Notes: a model not told the origin generated them from the sequence alone. A DNA stretch of 64,000 nucleotides from Henriciella sp. (GCA_013213785.1 JABSPZ010000013.1:1-64000), one strand, 5' to 3'. Shown: positions 53,582 to 63,917, counted from the first letter of the stretch. Translations and numbers: made by a program.

Positions 53582-55521
53582 ATGAACCTGAAGAATTGGA
53601 CTGCTGGATTGGTTTGGCTGCAGGAATTGTTGGATGCGCGCCGGCGGAAGCCCCGACTGATCCAACTGCGGCCGCGGGGGACGCTGCTTCATCGAGCACC
53701 GGTGCTACAGGCTATTTGGCTTACGCAAACGATGCGTTCACTGTGGCGGGGGCGAGCGAAGCAGACTTGTCTGGTCTCGCCGCGAGCCTTCCGTCTTATG
53801 CAAGTCTGACCTGGGATGCGAAAACCTTTGATGCGGCTTCTGGCGCCACAGTTTTTGAGGGATTGGCGCTTGGATTTGGCGGTGAAGAAAAGTTTGGGAT
53901 CCAGTTCGAAACCGCAAAGCTTTGGGGTTACGAAGATGAGCTTCTCCTATCCCGCATGGCGGGCGAACGACTCGCTGAGACGGGGACGCTGTTCACCCGT
54001 TTGGAAGGCACGAATGTTTCCTATTTCGGAGTTGCTCCGGTTCTGAACTCCGTTTTTGAAGAGACACTGGAACAATTAGACGCCGAGCTGCCCGAGGGTT
54101 TTGAGTTCGGGTTTGATCGGTTCGACAGCAATACTGAGCGCTTTGTGATGTCCGGCGTGTCCCTGCGCCCTTGGGAACTAACATTGTTGGCGCCCGAAAA
54201 AATCACTGATCTCGACGAAGACATTCCCTCGGAAGTGATTGATGTTGTTCATGGCGGGCAGCGCTTGATCGCGGTTTCGCGGTCGCTCTCAATTGAGAAA
54301 ACGGTCTCACTCGACACGGATTTCACATTTGAAATGCGCCAGCCTGGTGCGGAAACCAATGTATCTGTCTCCATCGAGCTTGCCGCCGCCGAAGGCATTC
54401 AAGGCTTTGATATCGAGAAAAACATCGCACGCGGCTATAGCGGGTCGCAAACGAACGTCTATTCTGACGAGCTTGTACCGGGCGAAGTCGTCACCTTCTC
54501 TGGCTTCCCGGCTGGTTTAACCCTGGCGCAGCAAGAGAGCTACGAATCCTAAGAGATGAAGAACTTCAAGCTGGACAAGCTGATGGGCTTTCTGGCGCGG
54601 TCCGAGCTGCGAATGATGGATGAACGTGATCTGTTGAGCCTCGGAACCTGGGAAGTCTCAGAATATGTTTCCCAGCTCAACGACAAAACCATCCTCACCG
54701 CGGAGCGCGGGTACTTTAATGGCGAGAATTTTGAGTGGATCATCCCGAGCGATCTAAGTTTTGGCCTGTCTGGTGCGCAACTCAATACCGGAGAGCTCGG
54801 CGAGTTTTTATTCGTGTTCTTCGAAACCTTCATGGCTGGCATGAATGAAGAGGACCTGCCTGAATCAGAACGCGAGCAAATGGCGATGGTGCGTGAGGGC
54901 GTTGAAAAGGCGATGGAATTACTTCCTGAGCATGGCTTAGACATTCTGCCATTTGATATGTCGGTATCCGCCAAATGGGGTGCCGATACAGGCCCAACCG
55001 ATTTTGCTTTTGAATGGGACGCCGATGGATACGGTCGCACTGAACTGTCAGCCGGGATTTCGCTGCCAACTTATGAAGCGCTGCAAGCTGCGTTCGAGTC
55101 TGAAGATCGCGAGGATGCTTTTGAAACCGCTTTCCAGGAAGCTTTCTCATTCCGGGGCGCTCGATGGTTCGAGCAGGATAAGGGTGTCTATGACAAACTG
55201 TTCGGCTTCGCTCATGCCTTAGGCAAGTAATATCCGAACGAGGGGTGGGGCGCGGTGCTGGGCAGCATGGAACCCGCACAGATGCGATCCTACCTCGGAA
55301 CCATGGCGCGAATGGGTAAAGCCAGCGCCGGGGCCGAGTTTCCGCCAGCGGCAGATTGGATTGAGGCGATGGCAACTTACCTGGAAACCGGTGGCTCGCT
55401 TGAGATCGCGTCCAACCCACCGCGTCCGATCGATGAGGAATTGATTGACAGTTATGAGGATGATCCAGAGCCAGAAGAGATCGTAGAAATCTTCGGGTTA
55501 ACGGTTACCCACACAAAATAG
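53582..55521 (+). pseudogene. Decayed lipoprotein gene with one frameshift and two in-frame stops
   Basis: From the ATG at 53582 (GAGGG upstream) the frame gives MNLKNWTAG, then shifts; the other frame continues GLAAGIVGCAPAEAP, a textbook lipobox. One missing base near 53612 would join them. That second frame then runs to a TAA at 54550, continues in the same frame to a TAA at 55228 and again to 55521, with good protein-like sequence (DEDIPSEVIDVVHGGQRLIA; TWEVSEYVSQLNDKTILTAE; GKASAGAEFPPAADWIEAMA). So about 645 codons of one former exported protein carry three lesions. Family not recognised. Confidence 0.75.
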
Positions 55522-55589
55522 GCATCTTCCTGCTTGACCCGGCGCCCCGCGCACATCAAATCTCAGGCCAAGAGAATTGCGGAGACTGC

Positions 55590-56180
55590 ATGACACGCCT
55601 TGATGACGATAACGAAGCGAAACCGATGAGCGAGCCGAACGCGTTTCTTGAAGAAGCGCTGTTCAATGCCCGCACCATCATGCTGACCGGTGGCGTCGAT
55701 GATAAACTCGCGCGCCGCGTCTGTGAGCGCTTATTGGCGCTCGCATCGGATAGTTCTGATCCGATCCTGCTGGTGATTTCATCGCCAGGCGGGCACGTCG
55801 AATCTGGTGATATGATCCACGACATGATCAAGTTCGTGGGCGCGCCGGTGAAAGTGTTGGGCTCAGGCTGGGTCGCGAGCGCAGGTGCGTTGATCTACTC
55901 GGCTGCGAAGAAAGAGAATCGCTTCGCACTGCCGAACACACGCTTCCTCCTTCACGAGCCACGCGGCGGTGTTGGCGGGCAAGCATCTGACGTGGAAATC
56001 CAGGTTCGTGAGATCGTTCGGATGCGCGAGCGCTTGAACAAAATCTTTGCGGAAGCCACTGGGCAGCCACTCAAAAAGATTGTCGAAGACACCGATCGTG
56101 ACCACTGGATGAGTGCGGAAGAGGCTGTGAAATATGGTCTCGTCAGCAAAATCGTTTCTCACCATAGCGACATTAAATAG
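55590..56180 (+). CDS. ClpP-like serine protease subunit
   Basis: 196 residues of the ClpP/crotonase fold. The catalytic triad is intact: Ser98 (GWVASAGALI), His122 (FLLHEPRGG) and Asp171 (DTDRDHWMSAEEAVKYGL). ISSPGGHVESGDMIHDMI is the oxyanion/strand region. The N-terminal axial loop differs from canonical ClpP and no clpX or tig gene is adjacent, so it is probably a second, specialised ClpP-like protein and not the main Clp protease. Confidence 0.85.
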   Translation: MTRLDDDNEAKPMSEPNAFLEEALFNARTIMLTGGVDDKLARRVCERLLALASDSSDPILLVISSPGGHVESGDMIHDMIKFVGAPVKVLGSGWVASAGALIYSAAKKENRFALPNTRFLLHEPRGGVGGQASDVEIQVREIVRMRERLNKIFAEATGQPLKKIVEDTDRDHWMSAEEAVKYGLVSKIVSHHSDIK

Positions 56181-56263
56181 AAAAAATTGCTTGGTGATTT
56201 GCAAGCCGTAAAGGAATTGCGGTCACTTTCTCATACTCTGTAGTAGAGTTTGAGGGGCGTGTT

Positions 56264-57877
56264 ATGCCTGTTTGTCTGGGCGATTTCGTCGAAACCGCGA
56301 AACCAATATCCGCGTCGACGCCCCTCTCACGAGTCGTTGAATTGTTTCAGAACGACCCGGGTGCGAACTATTACATCCTCGTTCGAGACAAACGCCCGGC
56401 GGGCTTGATTAGCCGCACGATTGCATTCGAATTCGCAGTCAGCGCTGGCGCGAACCATCAGTCCAATCTATCGATCGGCGACCTGGTTTCCGCGCGCGCC
56501 CTGATTTTGAAGTCCAGTACGACCGTTCGCGAATTCATCGGTAAAATTGGATCGAAGATTGATGACGTGATGTCCCGCGGGTGCATCGTCGTCGAGGATC
56601 GACGCTTTAAAGGCGTGCTAAGCCCGGCGAAATTCCGCAATGCGCTTATGTCCGCGTTTGCTGAAAGTCCACGAGAGGCGCCTGCCGCGAGTCCACATCC
56701 TTCAAACACACGGGAGCCGGCAACACCTTTGCTAGGAACCCTGGCGCACGAAATTCGAACACCGCTGACAGCGATTATGGGCCTTTCGGACATGCTCGCG
56801 TCTCGGATCAAAGACGATTATGAAAAAGATATCGCGCAAACCATCGTCCGCTCGAGCGAAACACTCGACCGCATTTTGACCGACACGCTCGACTTCGCGC
56901 GCCTCGAAGCCGGTAAACTATCTGTCCGGGCCGAAGCGACCGATATTGGAGAGGTCGCGGCTGATCTGCGCCGTTTGTGGGGGAATGAAGCCTCCCGGCG
57001 AGGACTCAGTCTTCGCGTCGGTGTTATCCCTGATGGACCAGGGCACGTCATCGCAGATCATGGTCGCATCCGTCAGATCGCGAACAATCTCGTGTCCAAC
57101 GCCATTAAGTTTACCCGGGAAGGGCAGGTCGAGGTCACCTTGTTGACGCAGTCCGTTGGGCAGACTTTAATGTTGATTCTCTCGGTCGCGGACACCGGGC
57201 GCGGTCTCTCTGCGGAGCAGCGTGATCGGTTCATGCAGGTCTTTGAAAAAGGACCGGAGATCGATGGCGTGAAGGGATGGGGCCTCGGACTGACGATTTC
57301 CCGCGCGCTCGCAAAGGCGCTTGGCGGCGGTCTCTCTCACGCAGATAACCCGAACGGCGGCAGCATCTTTACGCTCAATGTGCCCGTGGAACGCGCGACG
57401 ACCAAAGAGACCGGAAACTGGCTCAACAAGTCTGCACCGCGCAAGGGCAAGTTCGAACTCGGTGATATTCTCTTAGTCGAAGATCACGAAGCATCCGCAA
57501 TGGTTGTGATCAATGCGCTGGAGCAAGCCGGATGGACGGTCCACCACGCAGGTACTCTGCATATGGCAGAGTCTTATCTGTCGCTCAAACAGTTCCAAGC
57601 CGTATTGACCGATCTGCATCTGCCGGATGGCTCAGCGATGAGTCTGATCGATAAGATAAGACGGCGCGGCGGTCTGAATGGATCCGTACCCATTGTCGCG
57701 CTGACGGCGGATATCGCAGATCAACGTCGACAAGATTGTATCGCAATGGGCGCAGACCGTGCCCTTAAGAAGCCAATTGCGGGGCCAGAACTCGTAGCGA
57801 CGATTGCTGACGCTCTCATGTCACGTGCTGCTGGGCATGTCTCGGCCGTTGAATTGCGCGGTCGCCTTGCCGGTTAA
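56264..57877 (+). CDS. Hybrid histidine kinase: CBS pair, HisKA, HATPase, receiver
   Basis: 537 residues without transmembrane segments. Residues about 1-135 look like a CBS-domain pair (DFVETAKPISASTPLSRVVE; DLVSARALILKSSTTVREFI). Next come HisKA with GTLAHEIRTPLTAIMGLSD (His162), HATPase with NNLVSNAIKFTREG, VADTGRGLS and WGLGLTIS, and a C-terminal receiver with Asp450 (AVLTDLHLPDGS) and KKPIAG. A cytoplasmic sensor that likely reads a nucleotide through CBS domains is my inference. No output regulator is adjacent. Confidence 0.85.
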   Translation: MPVCLGDFVETAKPISASTPLSRVVELFQNDPGANYYILVRDKRPAGLISRTIAFEFAVSAGANHQSNLSIGDLVSARALILKSSTTVREFIGKIGSKIDDVMSRGCIVVEDRRFKGVLSPAKFRNALMSAFAESPREAPAASPHPSNTREPATPLLGTLAHEIRTPLTAIMGLSDMLASRIKDDYEKDIAQTIVRSSETLDRILTDTLDFARLEAGKLSVRAEATDIGEVAADLRRLWGNEASRRGLSLRVGVIPDGPGHVIADHGRIRQIANNLVSNAIKFTREGQVEVTLLTQSVGQTLMLILSVADTGRGLSAEQRDRFMQVFEKGPEIDGVKGWGLGLTISRALAKALGGGLSHADNPNGGSIFTLNVPVERATTKETGNWLNKSAPRKGKFELGDILLVEDHEASAMVVINALEQAGWTVHHAGTLHMAESYLSLKQFQAVLTDLHLPDGSAMSLIDKIRRRGGLNGSVPIVALTADIADQRRQDCIAMGADRALKKPIAGPELVATIADALMSRAAGHVSAVELRGRLAG

Positions 57878-57984
57878 GGTAAGAGGCTAACAACTTAAAA
57901 AATGACCTTCGGACAAGGCTTGCTTTGCCGGCCTGAATGCGCGATCTCACCTGCATATAATCAGACAGGTTCGGGAGAAGCGCG

Positions 57985-59481
57985 ATGCGCGAAGTAACTC
58001 ATTTCATCGGTGGCCAGCAGGTGGCTGGGACATCGGGCCGGTTCAGCGATATTTATGATCCAAATGTGGGCGAGGTTCAGGCGCGCGTTGCACTGGCAAC
58101 GGAGGCTGAGGTCGCCGCGGCGGTTGAGAATGCGAACGCAGCATTGCCCGTCTGGGCCGCGACCAACCCGCAGCGCCGGGCGCGTGTCATGTTTGAGTTT
58201 AAGCGCTTGCTCGAGGCCAATATGGATGAGCTGGCTGAGCTCCTCTCATCTGAGCACGGTAAAGTCGTGGCAGACTCGCGCGGTGACGTGCAGCGCGGCA
58301 TCGATGTGGTCGAGTTTGCCTGCGGGATCCCGCATCTTCAAAAGGGCGAATATACCGAAGGCGCGGGCCCAGGTATTGATGTCTATTCGATGCGTCAGCC
58401 GCTGGGAGTGGTTGCCGGGATTACGCCGTTTAACTTCCCAGCGATGATTCCATGCTGGATGTTCGCAGTCGCAATTGCTTGCGGGAATACATTTATTCTC
58501 AAGCCGTCCGAGAAAGATCCGAGTGTCCCGCTCCGCATGGTGGAACTGTTCATGGAAGCTGGCGCTCCAGCGGGCGTCCTCAACATGATCAATGGCGATA
58601 AGACCGCGGTCGACGCCATCCTCACCCATCCGGACATCAAAGCCGTTAGCTTTGTCGGGTCGTCCGATATTGCTCAATATGTTTACGCCACTGGCACAGC
58701 GCATGGAAAGCGCGTCCAGGCTATGGGCGGCGCGAAGAACCACGGCATCATCCTGCCGGATGCGAATATGGAACAAGCCGTCAAAGACATTGTCGGCGCG
58801 GCTTATGGTTCGGCGGGCGAACGCTGCATGGCGCTGCCGGTCGCCGTTACGGTTGGTCAAAAGACTGGGGATGAGTTTGTTGAGCGGATGATGGAAGCCG
58901 CCCAAGGCCTAAAAGTCGGTGTGTCCACGGATGCCGAGGCTCACTACGGTCCCGTCGTCTCTGCCGCGCACAAAGCGAAAGTCGAGAGCTACATCCAGAT
59001 GGGCGTCGATGAAGGTGCAGATCTTAAGCTTGATGGGCGCGGCCACACGCTTCAAGGCCATGAGAATGGCTACTTCATTGGCCCCTCTCTCTTCGACAAT
59101 GTGAAGCCTGGCATGCGGTCGTATGAGGAAGAGATTTTCGGACCGGTCCTCCAAGTGGTTCGTGCAGAGAGCCTTGAAGAAGCAGCCGCTTTGCCAAGCA
59201 ATCACCAATACGGAAACGGCGTTGCCATCTTCACCTCAAATGGCCGTGCGGCACGCGAATTTGCAGCGCAAGTGAATGTCGGCATGGTTGGCATTAATGT
59301 GCCGATCCCGGTGCCAGTGAGCTATCATACGTTTGGTGGGTGGAAGCGGTCTGCTTTCGGCGATACCAATCAGCACGGCCCTGAAGGCGTGCGCTTCTGG
59401 ACCAAGATCAAGACGGTGACCTCCCGCTGGCCGGAAGGCGATATTGGCGATCAAGCTTTCATCATTCCGACGATGGGCTAG
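57985..59481 (+). CDS. mmsA: CoA-acylating methylmalonate-semialdehyde dehydrogenase
   Basis: 498 residues of the ALDH superfamily, MMSDH subgroup: GVVAGITPFNFPAMIPCWMF, KPSEKDPSVPLRM, FVGSSDIAQYVYATG, nucleophile Cys281 (GSAGERCMALP) and NVPIPVPVSYHTFGGWK. It makes propionyl-CoA or acetyl-CoA in valine, thymine or inositol breakdown. No accompanying mmsB or valine-pathway genes lie next to it. GGGAGAAG precedes the start. Confidence 0.93.
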   Translation: MREVTHFIGGQQVAGTSGRFSDIYDPNVGEVQARVALATEAEVAAAVENANAALPVWAATNPQRRARVMFEFKRLLEANMDELAELLSSEHGKVVADSRGDVQRGIDVVEFACGIPHLQKGEYTEGAGPGIDVYSMRQPLGVVAGITPFNFPAMIPCWMFAVAIACGNTFILKPSEKDPSVPLRMVELFMEAGAPAGVLNMINGDKTAVDAILTHPDIKAVSFVGSSDIAQYVYATGTAHGKRVQAMGGAKNHGIILPDANMEQAVKDIVGAAYGSAGERCMALPVAVTVGQKTGDEFVERMMEAAQGLKVGVSTDAEAHYGPVVSAAHKAKVESYIQMGVDEGADLKLDGRGHTLQGHENGYFIGPSLFDNVKPGMRSYEEEIFGPVLQVVRAESLEEAAALPSNHQYGNGVAIFTSNGRAAREFAAQVNVGMVGINVPIPVPVSYHTFGGWKRSAFGDTNQHGPEGVRFWTKIKTVTSRWPEGDIGDQAFIIPTMG

Positions 59482-59484
59482 GCT

Positions 59485-60372
59485 TTATTCCGGTGCCTTG
59501 CGCACCGGAACTTCAAATCCGCAAATATCGAGCATCTCAGGGGGCTTGCGATAGAAGAAGTCTTCTTCGCGCACCCGCTTGGCCGTTTTGGCATCTTCAA
59601 AGGCCTGCGTCGGCATCGCCTGAACTCGATAGGCCGGGCGGATGGCGGCCGCCATGTCCGCAGCAACGGTCATCGACATTATTTCATCGCCCTGCTCAGG
59701 AGCTTGGATCACACCGCTTTCGATCGCTCTGACGCCGCGCTTCAGCTTCTGAACGTATTGCATGCCATCGATAACGCGGCCGAAAACGGTGAGATTGCGA
59801 TCGAGATATCTCTGGGCATCGAGTACGATGTAAAACTCCGTGCTGCCGCTATCGGGATCATTGTCTCGCGCCATGGCGAGGGCGCCAGGGCAATGCAGGA
59901 GCCATTCGCTGCCCAAGGTTTCGCTGCGCCCTACGGCGAACCCGTCAATGTGCCCGACAACCGGCGCAAACAAGTCGGCATTTCCAAGCGGAACGAAGGC
60001 AGCGTCTGAGATCGGGCGATCGTTCTCATTCTCGAGGGTCGGGTATGGTTCGATGAGCTCGTCTTCTTGCAGGCCACCTTGTGCAACAAAGGCATCGATG
60101 ACGCGATAGAAGCGGGTTCCATTATAGACATCGTCTCGGACCAGTTGGCGGAATTGATTGGCGTGATTGGGGGCGAAATCTGCATTCAGTTCAATGACGA
60201 TATCGCCATAGACTGTTTCCACGAGGATCAGGTTTTCCGGTGAAACATCCCGCCAATCGGGCGCAAGTGCTGAAGCGATTTCATCCTCGGTCAGTTGAAC
60301 CTCGATCGCTTCCTGTGCCTGACAGGCTGACATGATCGACAAGGCAAGTGCGCCGAAAACCAAAGACCGCAT
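59485..60372 (-). CDS. Cyclophilin-type peptidyl-prolyl isomerase, lipoprotein
   Basis: 295 residues. Signal with lipobox (IMSACQAQ), then a cyclophilin domain: VETVYGDIVIELNADFAPNH, YNGTRFYRVIDAFVAQGG, SEFYIVLD-type segment (STEFYIVLDAQ) and LTVFGRVIDGMQYVQ. A C-terminal extension of about 60 residues is not typical. It would help protein folding in the periplasm. Three bases separate its stop from that of mmsA (convergent). Confidence 0.9.
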   Translation of the reverse strand: MRSLVFGALALSIMSACQAQEAIEVQLTEDEIASALAPDWRDVSPENLILVETVYGDIVIELNADFAPNHANQFRQLVRDDVYNGTRFYRVIDAFVAQGGLQEDELIEPYPTLENENDRPISDAAFVPLGNADLFAPVVGHIDGFAVGRSETLGSEWLLHCPGALAMARDNDPDSGSTEFYIVLDAQRYLDRNLTVFGRVIDGMQYVQKLKRGVRAIESGVIQAPEQGDEIMSMTVAADMAAAIRPAYRVQAMPTQAFEDAKTAKRVREEDFFYRKPPEMLDICGFEVPVRKAPE

Positions 60373-60489
60373 GAGGAAGCTCCAAATATCTGTTCTGGCG
60401 CGAGCCTAGCTAGGGCGACCTGCTTTGGCCAGTGCGCTTGCCTCAAGGTCATTCTTGCGACAGCGGAACCGCGCCGTTACCACAAGGCC

Positions 60490-61434
60490 ATGACGAAAAC
60501 CGGCTATGAACCTCTAACCTCGATTGATGCGATTACGGCTGGATTGGCCTCTGTTGGCTACATCTCGACCCGCGAAATCTCTACGGCGATCTATCTCGCG
60601 CACAATCTGCGCAAGCCTATTCTAATTGAAGGCCCGGCTGGGGTTGGCAAAACCGATCTCGCCGCCTCAATGGCGCGCTATCTCGATGTCTCTTTGAACC
60701 GCTTGCAGTGCTATGAAGGGCTCGATGAGGGTAAAGCTTTGTATGAGTGGAAGTATGGCAAGCAGCTGCTCTACACTCAGCTGTTGAAAGAAAAGCTAGG
60801 TGAGGTGATGGACGGCGCCGGAACGCTGAATGCCGCGTTCGACAAGCTGACCTCGTTTGAAGATCTGTTCTATTCGGAAACTTTCCTGGAACCGCGTCCG
60901 CTTCTTACTGCGATGAAGCAAGACAGGGGCTCTGTCTTGTTGATCGATGAGATCGATAAGTCTGACGAGGAGTTCGAGGCCTACCTACTTGAGGTGCTCT
61001 CAGACTATCAGGTGACCGTGCCTGAGATCGGTACGATCCGCGCGCAGGTTCCGCCGCTGGTGATCCTAACCTCCAACAATATTCGAGAGCTTGGCGATGC
61101 GTTGAAGCGTCGTTGTCTGCATCTCCACATTGATTTCCCGGAAGCGGAACGCGAGCAGGCGATTGTCCGCGCGCGCGTGCCGGATGTCTCCGATGCCTTG
61201 CTGAAGCAGCTCGTAGAGTTCGTTCAAGGTCTAAGAGATCTCGATATTCGCAAGCGGCCATCTATTTCGGAGACCGTCGATTGGGCGCGGACGCTGCTAC
61301 TGATGCACGCGACAAAGCTGGATGAAGAGATGGTGCGCTCGACCTTGAATGTCCTGCTTAAGCATGAAAGCGACATTCAGGCCGTCGACAAAGACGTTCG
61401 CACATTGGCCAGAGCTGATGCATCGGCGACCTAA
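60490..61434 (+). CDS. MoxR-family AAA+ ATPase
   Basis: 314 residues with Walker A EGPAGVGKTD (47-56), Walker B VLLIDEIDKSDEEFEAYLLE, sensor-1 LTSNNIRELGDALKRRCLH and an arginine-finger region. Immediately followed by a vWA gene (TAA-ATG with no spacer), the classical MoxR plus vWA pair that acts as a chaperone or cofactor-insertion machine. Confidence 0.92.
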   Translation: MTKTGYEPLTSIDAITAGLASVGYISTREISTAIYLAHNLRKPILIEGPAGVGKTDLAASMARYLDVSLNRLQCYEGLDEGKALYEWKYGKQLLYTQLLKEKLGEVMDGAGTLNAAFDKLTSFEDLFYSETFLEPRPLLTAMKQDRGSVLLIDEIDKSDEEFEAYLLEVLSDYQVTVPEIGTIRAQVPPLVILTSNNIRELGDALKRRCLHLHIDFPEAEREQAIVRARVPDVSDALLKQLVEFVQGLRDLDIRKRPSISETVDWARTLLLMHATKLDEEMVRSTLNVLLKHESDIQAVDKDVRTLARADASAT

Positions 61435-62778
61435 ATGGCAGAACAGGTCCTCACTGACTTTATTCGCGCACTCCGTTCTGCGGATGTGCGTGTGTCGACC
61501 GGTGAGGCGATTGATGCGGCCGAGGCGGTAAAACTGATTGGATATGCCGATCGGCAACGCCTGCTCGATACGCTGCGTTGCGTCCTGGCGAAATCTCCGA
61601 CTGAGAAAGAAGCCCATGATCGATTGTTCGATCTCTATTTCTCACGCCAGCCGGTGCCGCAAAGCGAGCCACCTGCGGAGGAAGAGTCTTCTGAAACATC
61701 ATCGGAGGGCGAGGGACCGGGAGATCTCCTTGACCTGTTAGAGAACGGAGACGAGACCGCAATCGCCATGGCGATGGAGCGGGCCGGACAAGAGGCTGGG
61801 CTACAAGAGATCCGTTTTTCGACGCAAGTCTCTTACTACGCGCAGCAAATGATGAAGTCGCTTGGGATTGAGCGCCTTGAAGGCGAGATGATGCAAGCCT
61901 TCAGAGAGCGCACGGAAGAAGGGCAGGCTTACGCGGAAGAGCTGATTGAAGGGCGCAAAGAGATGTTCTCGCGTGCCCGTGAACACGCCAAACAGGCCTT
62001 TGAAACTTATGGCGCTGGCGCGACGCTTGCGTTCCGGGAAGACGTCCTCGCAGAGACCGCTTTGACGGCTTTGGATGTCCGCGATTTGGGACGCATGCAG
62101 GTTCTGGTTCAGAAGATCGCCAAACGCCTCGCTGTGAAACACTCGCGGCGTCGCCGCAAAAAGAACCGCGGCCAGCTCGATGTCCGAAAGACCCTGCGCG
62201 CGAATGCGGGCTTTGATGGCGTCCCGTTCGATTTGGCCTGGAAACAGACCAAGCGAGATCGCGCGAAAATCGTTGCTGTCTGTGATGTGTCCGGATCGGT
62301 AGCGCGGGTTGTTCGTTTCTTCTTGATGCTGCTCTACAGTTTGAATGAGGTGGTTCCAGACATCGAGTCGTTCGCATTTTCGGGGCGTTTGGAGGATGTT
62401 GGGGATACTCTGGAGACAGACGATTTCGCGGCGGCGATGGACAAGATCGTCAATTCGATTGGCATGAGTTCAACTGATTATGGACAGTCGCTTTCCGACC
62501 TAAAGATGAACCATTGGAATGCCCTCGATCGCCGAACCACTTTGATCGTGCTCGGGGACGGGCGATCCAACTATGGCGATCCGCGCTTGGACTTGTTCCG
62601 GGAAGCAGCCGCGCGCGTGAAACGTGTCATTTGGCTAACGCCGGAAGGCGAGAGCATGTGGGGCAGCGGTGACAGCGAGTTACCGCGCTACCGCCCGCAT
62701 TGTCATACGATGAAGCAGGTAACGACGATCAAAGACCTGGAACGCATCCTGGACGAAGCTTTGTCGCGGTATCAATAG
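61435..62778 (+). CDS. vWA-domain protein, CoxE-like
   Basis: 447 residues. The N-terminal 200 residues are helical and acidic. The vWA domain begins KIVAVCDVSGSVARVVRFFL (MIDAS DxSxS), with FAFSGRLEDV and TTLIVLGDGRSNYGD later. It matches the CoxE-type vWA partners of MoxR ATPases, which act in metal-cofactor insertion such as CO dehydrogenase; the client here is unknown. It overlaps hemW by seven bases, tail to tail. Confidence 0.9.
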   Translation: MAEQVLTDFIRALRSADVRVSTGEAIDAAEAVKLIGYADRQRLLDTLRCVLAKSPTEKEAHDRLFDLYFSRQPVPQSEPPAEEESSETSSEGEGPGDLLDLLENGDETAIAMAMERAGQEAGLQEIRFSTQVSYYAQQMMKSLGIERLEGEMMQAFRERTEEGQAYAEELIEGRKEMFSRAREHAKQAFETYGAGATLAFREDVLAETALTALDVRDLGRMQVLVQKIAKRLAVKHSRRRRKKNRGQLDVRKTLRANAGFDGVPFDLAWKQTKRDRAKIVAVCDVSGSVARVVRFFLMLLYSLNEVVPDIESFAFSGRLEDVGDTLETDDFAAAMDKIVNSIGMSSTDYGQSLSDLKMNHWNALDRRTTLIVLGDGRSNYGDPRLDLFREAAARVKRVIWLTPEGESMWGSGDSELPRYRPHCHTMKQVTTIKDLERILDEALSRYQ

Positions 62779-63917
62779 GGTACAAGCAAGCTAGCGATAT
62801 AGTCTGCCATCAGGCGACCTGATTGGGTTAAATGAAGCTTTTGGCCTTCCTGTCGCGCGAGCTTTTGCTCGCTCAGGTTTGAGAGGACATCAGTGTCGAC
62901 TGGCACGCCGAACAGCGTTTCAAATCGCTCTAAGTCGACCCCGCTCGTTGGCCGCAAGGCCATGGCGAGAAACTCAGTCGCCGTATCGTGTTGAGAGAGC
63001 TTATTCTGATCCGGCTTTTGCACCTCTAGGTAATCAGCTGGCCGCTTTTTCGCTTCCGTTGCCATCCGATGGCCGTTGATTGTCAGGCGGCCATGCGCGC
63101 CTGGACCAACCCCAATCCAATCGCCGCTCGCCCAATAAATATGGTTGTGCCGCGACTGAAAGGCGTCCGTTCGCGCGTGGTTTGAGACCTCATAAGCAGG
63201 AAGCCCATGCGCCTCGCAGACCTCCTGTGTGAGGTCATAGAGGTCGGCCTGGTCATCATCTTCCATGGGGACCAAATCGCCACGTGCCGCGCGTTTCCCG
63301 AATGCGGTGCGTTCTTCGATGGTCAGCTCGTAGAGAGAGAGATGCGGGGCACCTAGAGCCAGCGTATCGGTCAGCTCTTGTTGCCAGGCCTCAGCGGTCT
63401 GTCCAGGGCGGGCATAGATTAGGTCGACGGAGTGATTGTCGAAGTGCTTTTGTGTGCGTTCCACCGCGGCACGGGCATCCTTCCCATTGTGATCACGGCC
63501 AAGGAAGGCAAGCGCTTGATCGTCCAGGCTCTGGATCCCCAAGGACAGACGATTTATTCCGGCGAGCGCCCAATCTGACGGAGCGCCGCTCAGAACATCG
63601 TTCGGATTGGCTTCGAGTGAGATTTCAGCGTCTGTTTTAAGACCGAAGCTCGCTTGTGCAGCGGTCAGTATGCGCTCCATTTGTGCAGGCGAGAGTAAAG
63701 AGGGAGTGCCGCCGCCAAAAAAGACGGAATCGAGCGGAGGATGTTCTGGCAGCGTGCTTCGATGCGCGCGAATATCGTCGACAATCGCCTGAACCAGAGG
63801 GTCACTCTCTCGATCCTTCGCGGCGTAGACATTGAAATCGCAATAGGGGCAGATCCGGGCGCAATAGGGCCAGTGGATATAGAGTCCAAACCCAAATTCT
63901 GGCCCGACCGCGTTCAT
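62772..63917 (-). CDS. hemW: Radical-SAM haem chaperone HemW
   Basis: 381 residues, with CARICPYCDF (Cys19, Cys23, Cys26) and an extra Cys-poor context typical of HemW, FGGGTPSLL, SLEANPN, GINRLSLGIQSLDD and YARPGQ. Formerly annotated as oxygen-independent coproporphyrinogen oxidase; HemW binds haem and delivers it to membrane proteins. It overlaps the rdgB stop (TAATG), the standard rdgB-hemW pairing. Confidence 0.95.
   Translation of the reverse strand: MNAVGPEFGFGLYIHWPYCARICPYCDFNVYAAKDRESDPLVQAIVDDIRAHRSTLPEHPPLDSVFFGGGTPSLLSPAQMERILTAAQASFGLKTDAEISLEANPNDVLSGAPSDWALAGINRLSLGIQSLDDQALAFLGRDHNGKDARAAVERTQKHFDNHSVDLIYARPGQTAEAWQQELTDTLALGAPHLSLYELTIEERTAFGKRAARGDLVPMEDDDQADLYDLTQEVCEAHGLPAYEVSNHARTDAFQSRHNHIYWASGDWIGVGPGAHGRLTINGHRMATEAKKRPADYLEVQKPDQNKLSQHDTATEFLAMALRPTSGVDLERFETLFGVPVDTDVLSNLSEQKLARQEGQKLHLTQSGRLMADYIASLLVPY

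Noticed and set aside
53582-55521. Stop-codon readthrough or selenocysteine instead of gene decay
   Set aside because: Both in-frame stops are TAA, not TGA, no recoding structure is evident, and a frameshift in the signal peptide also has to be explained.
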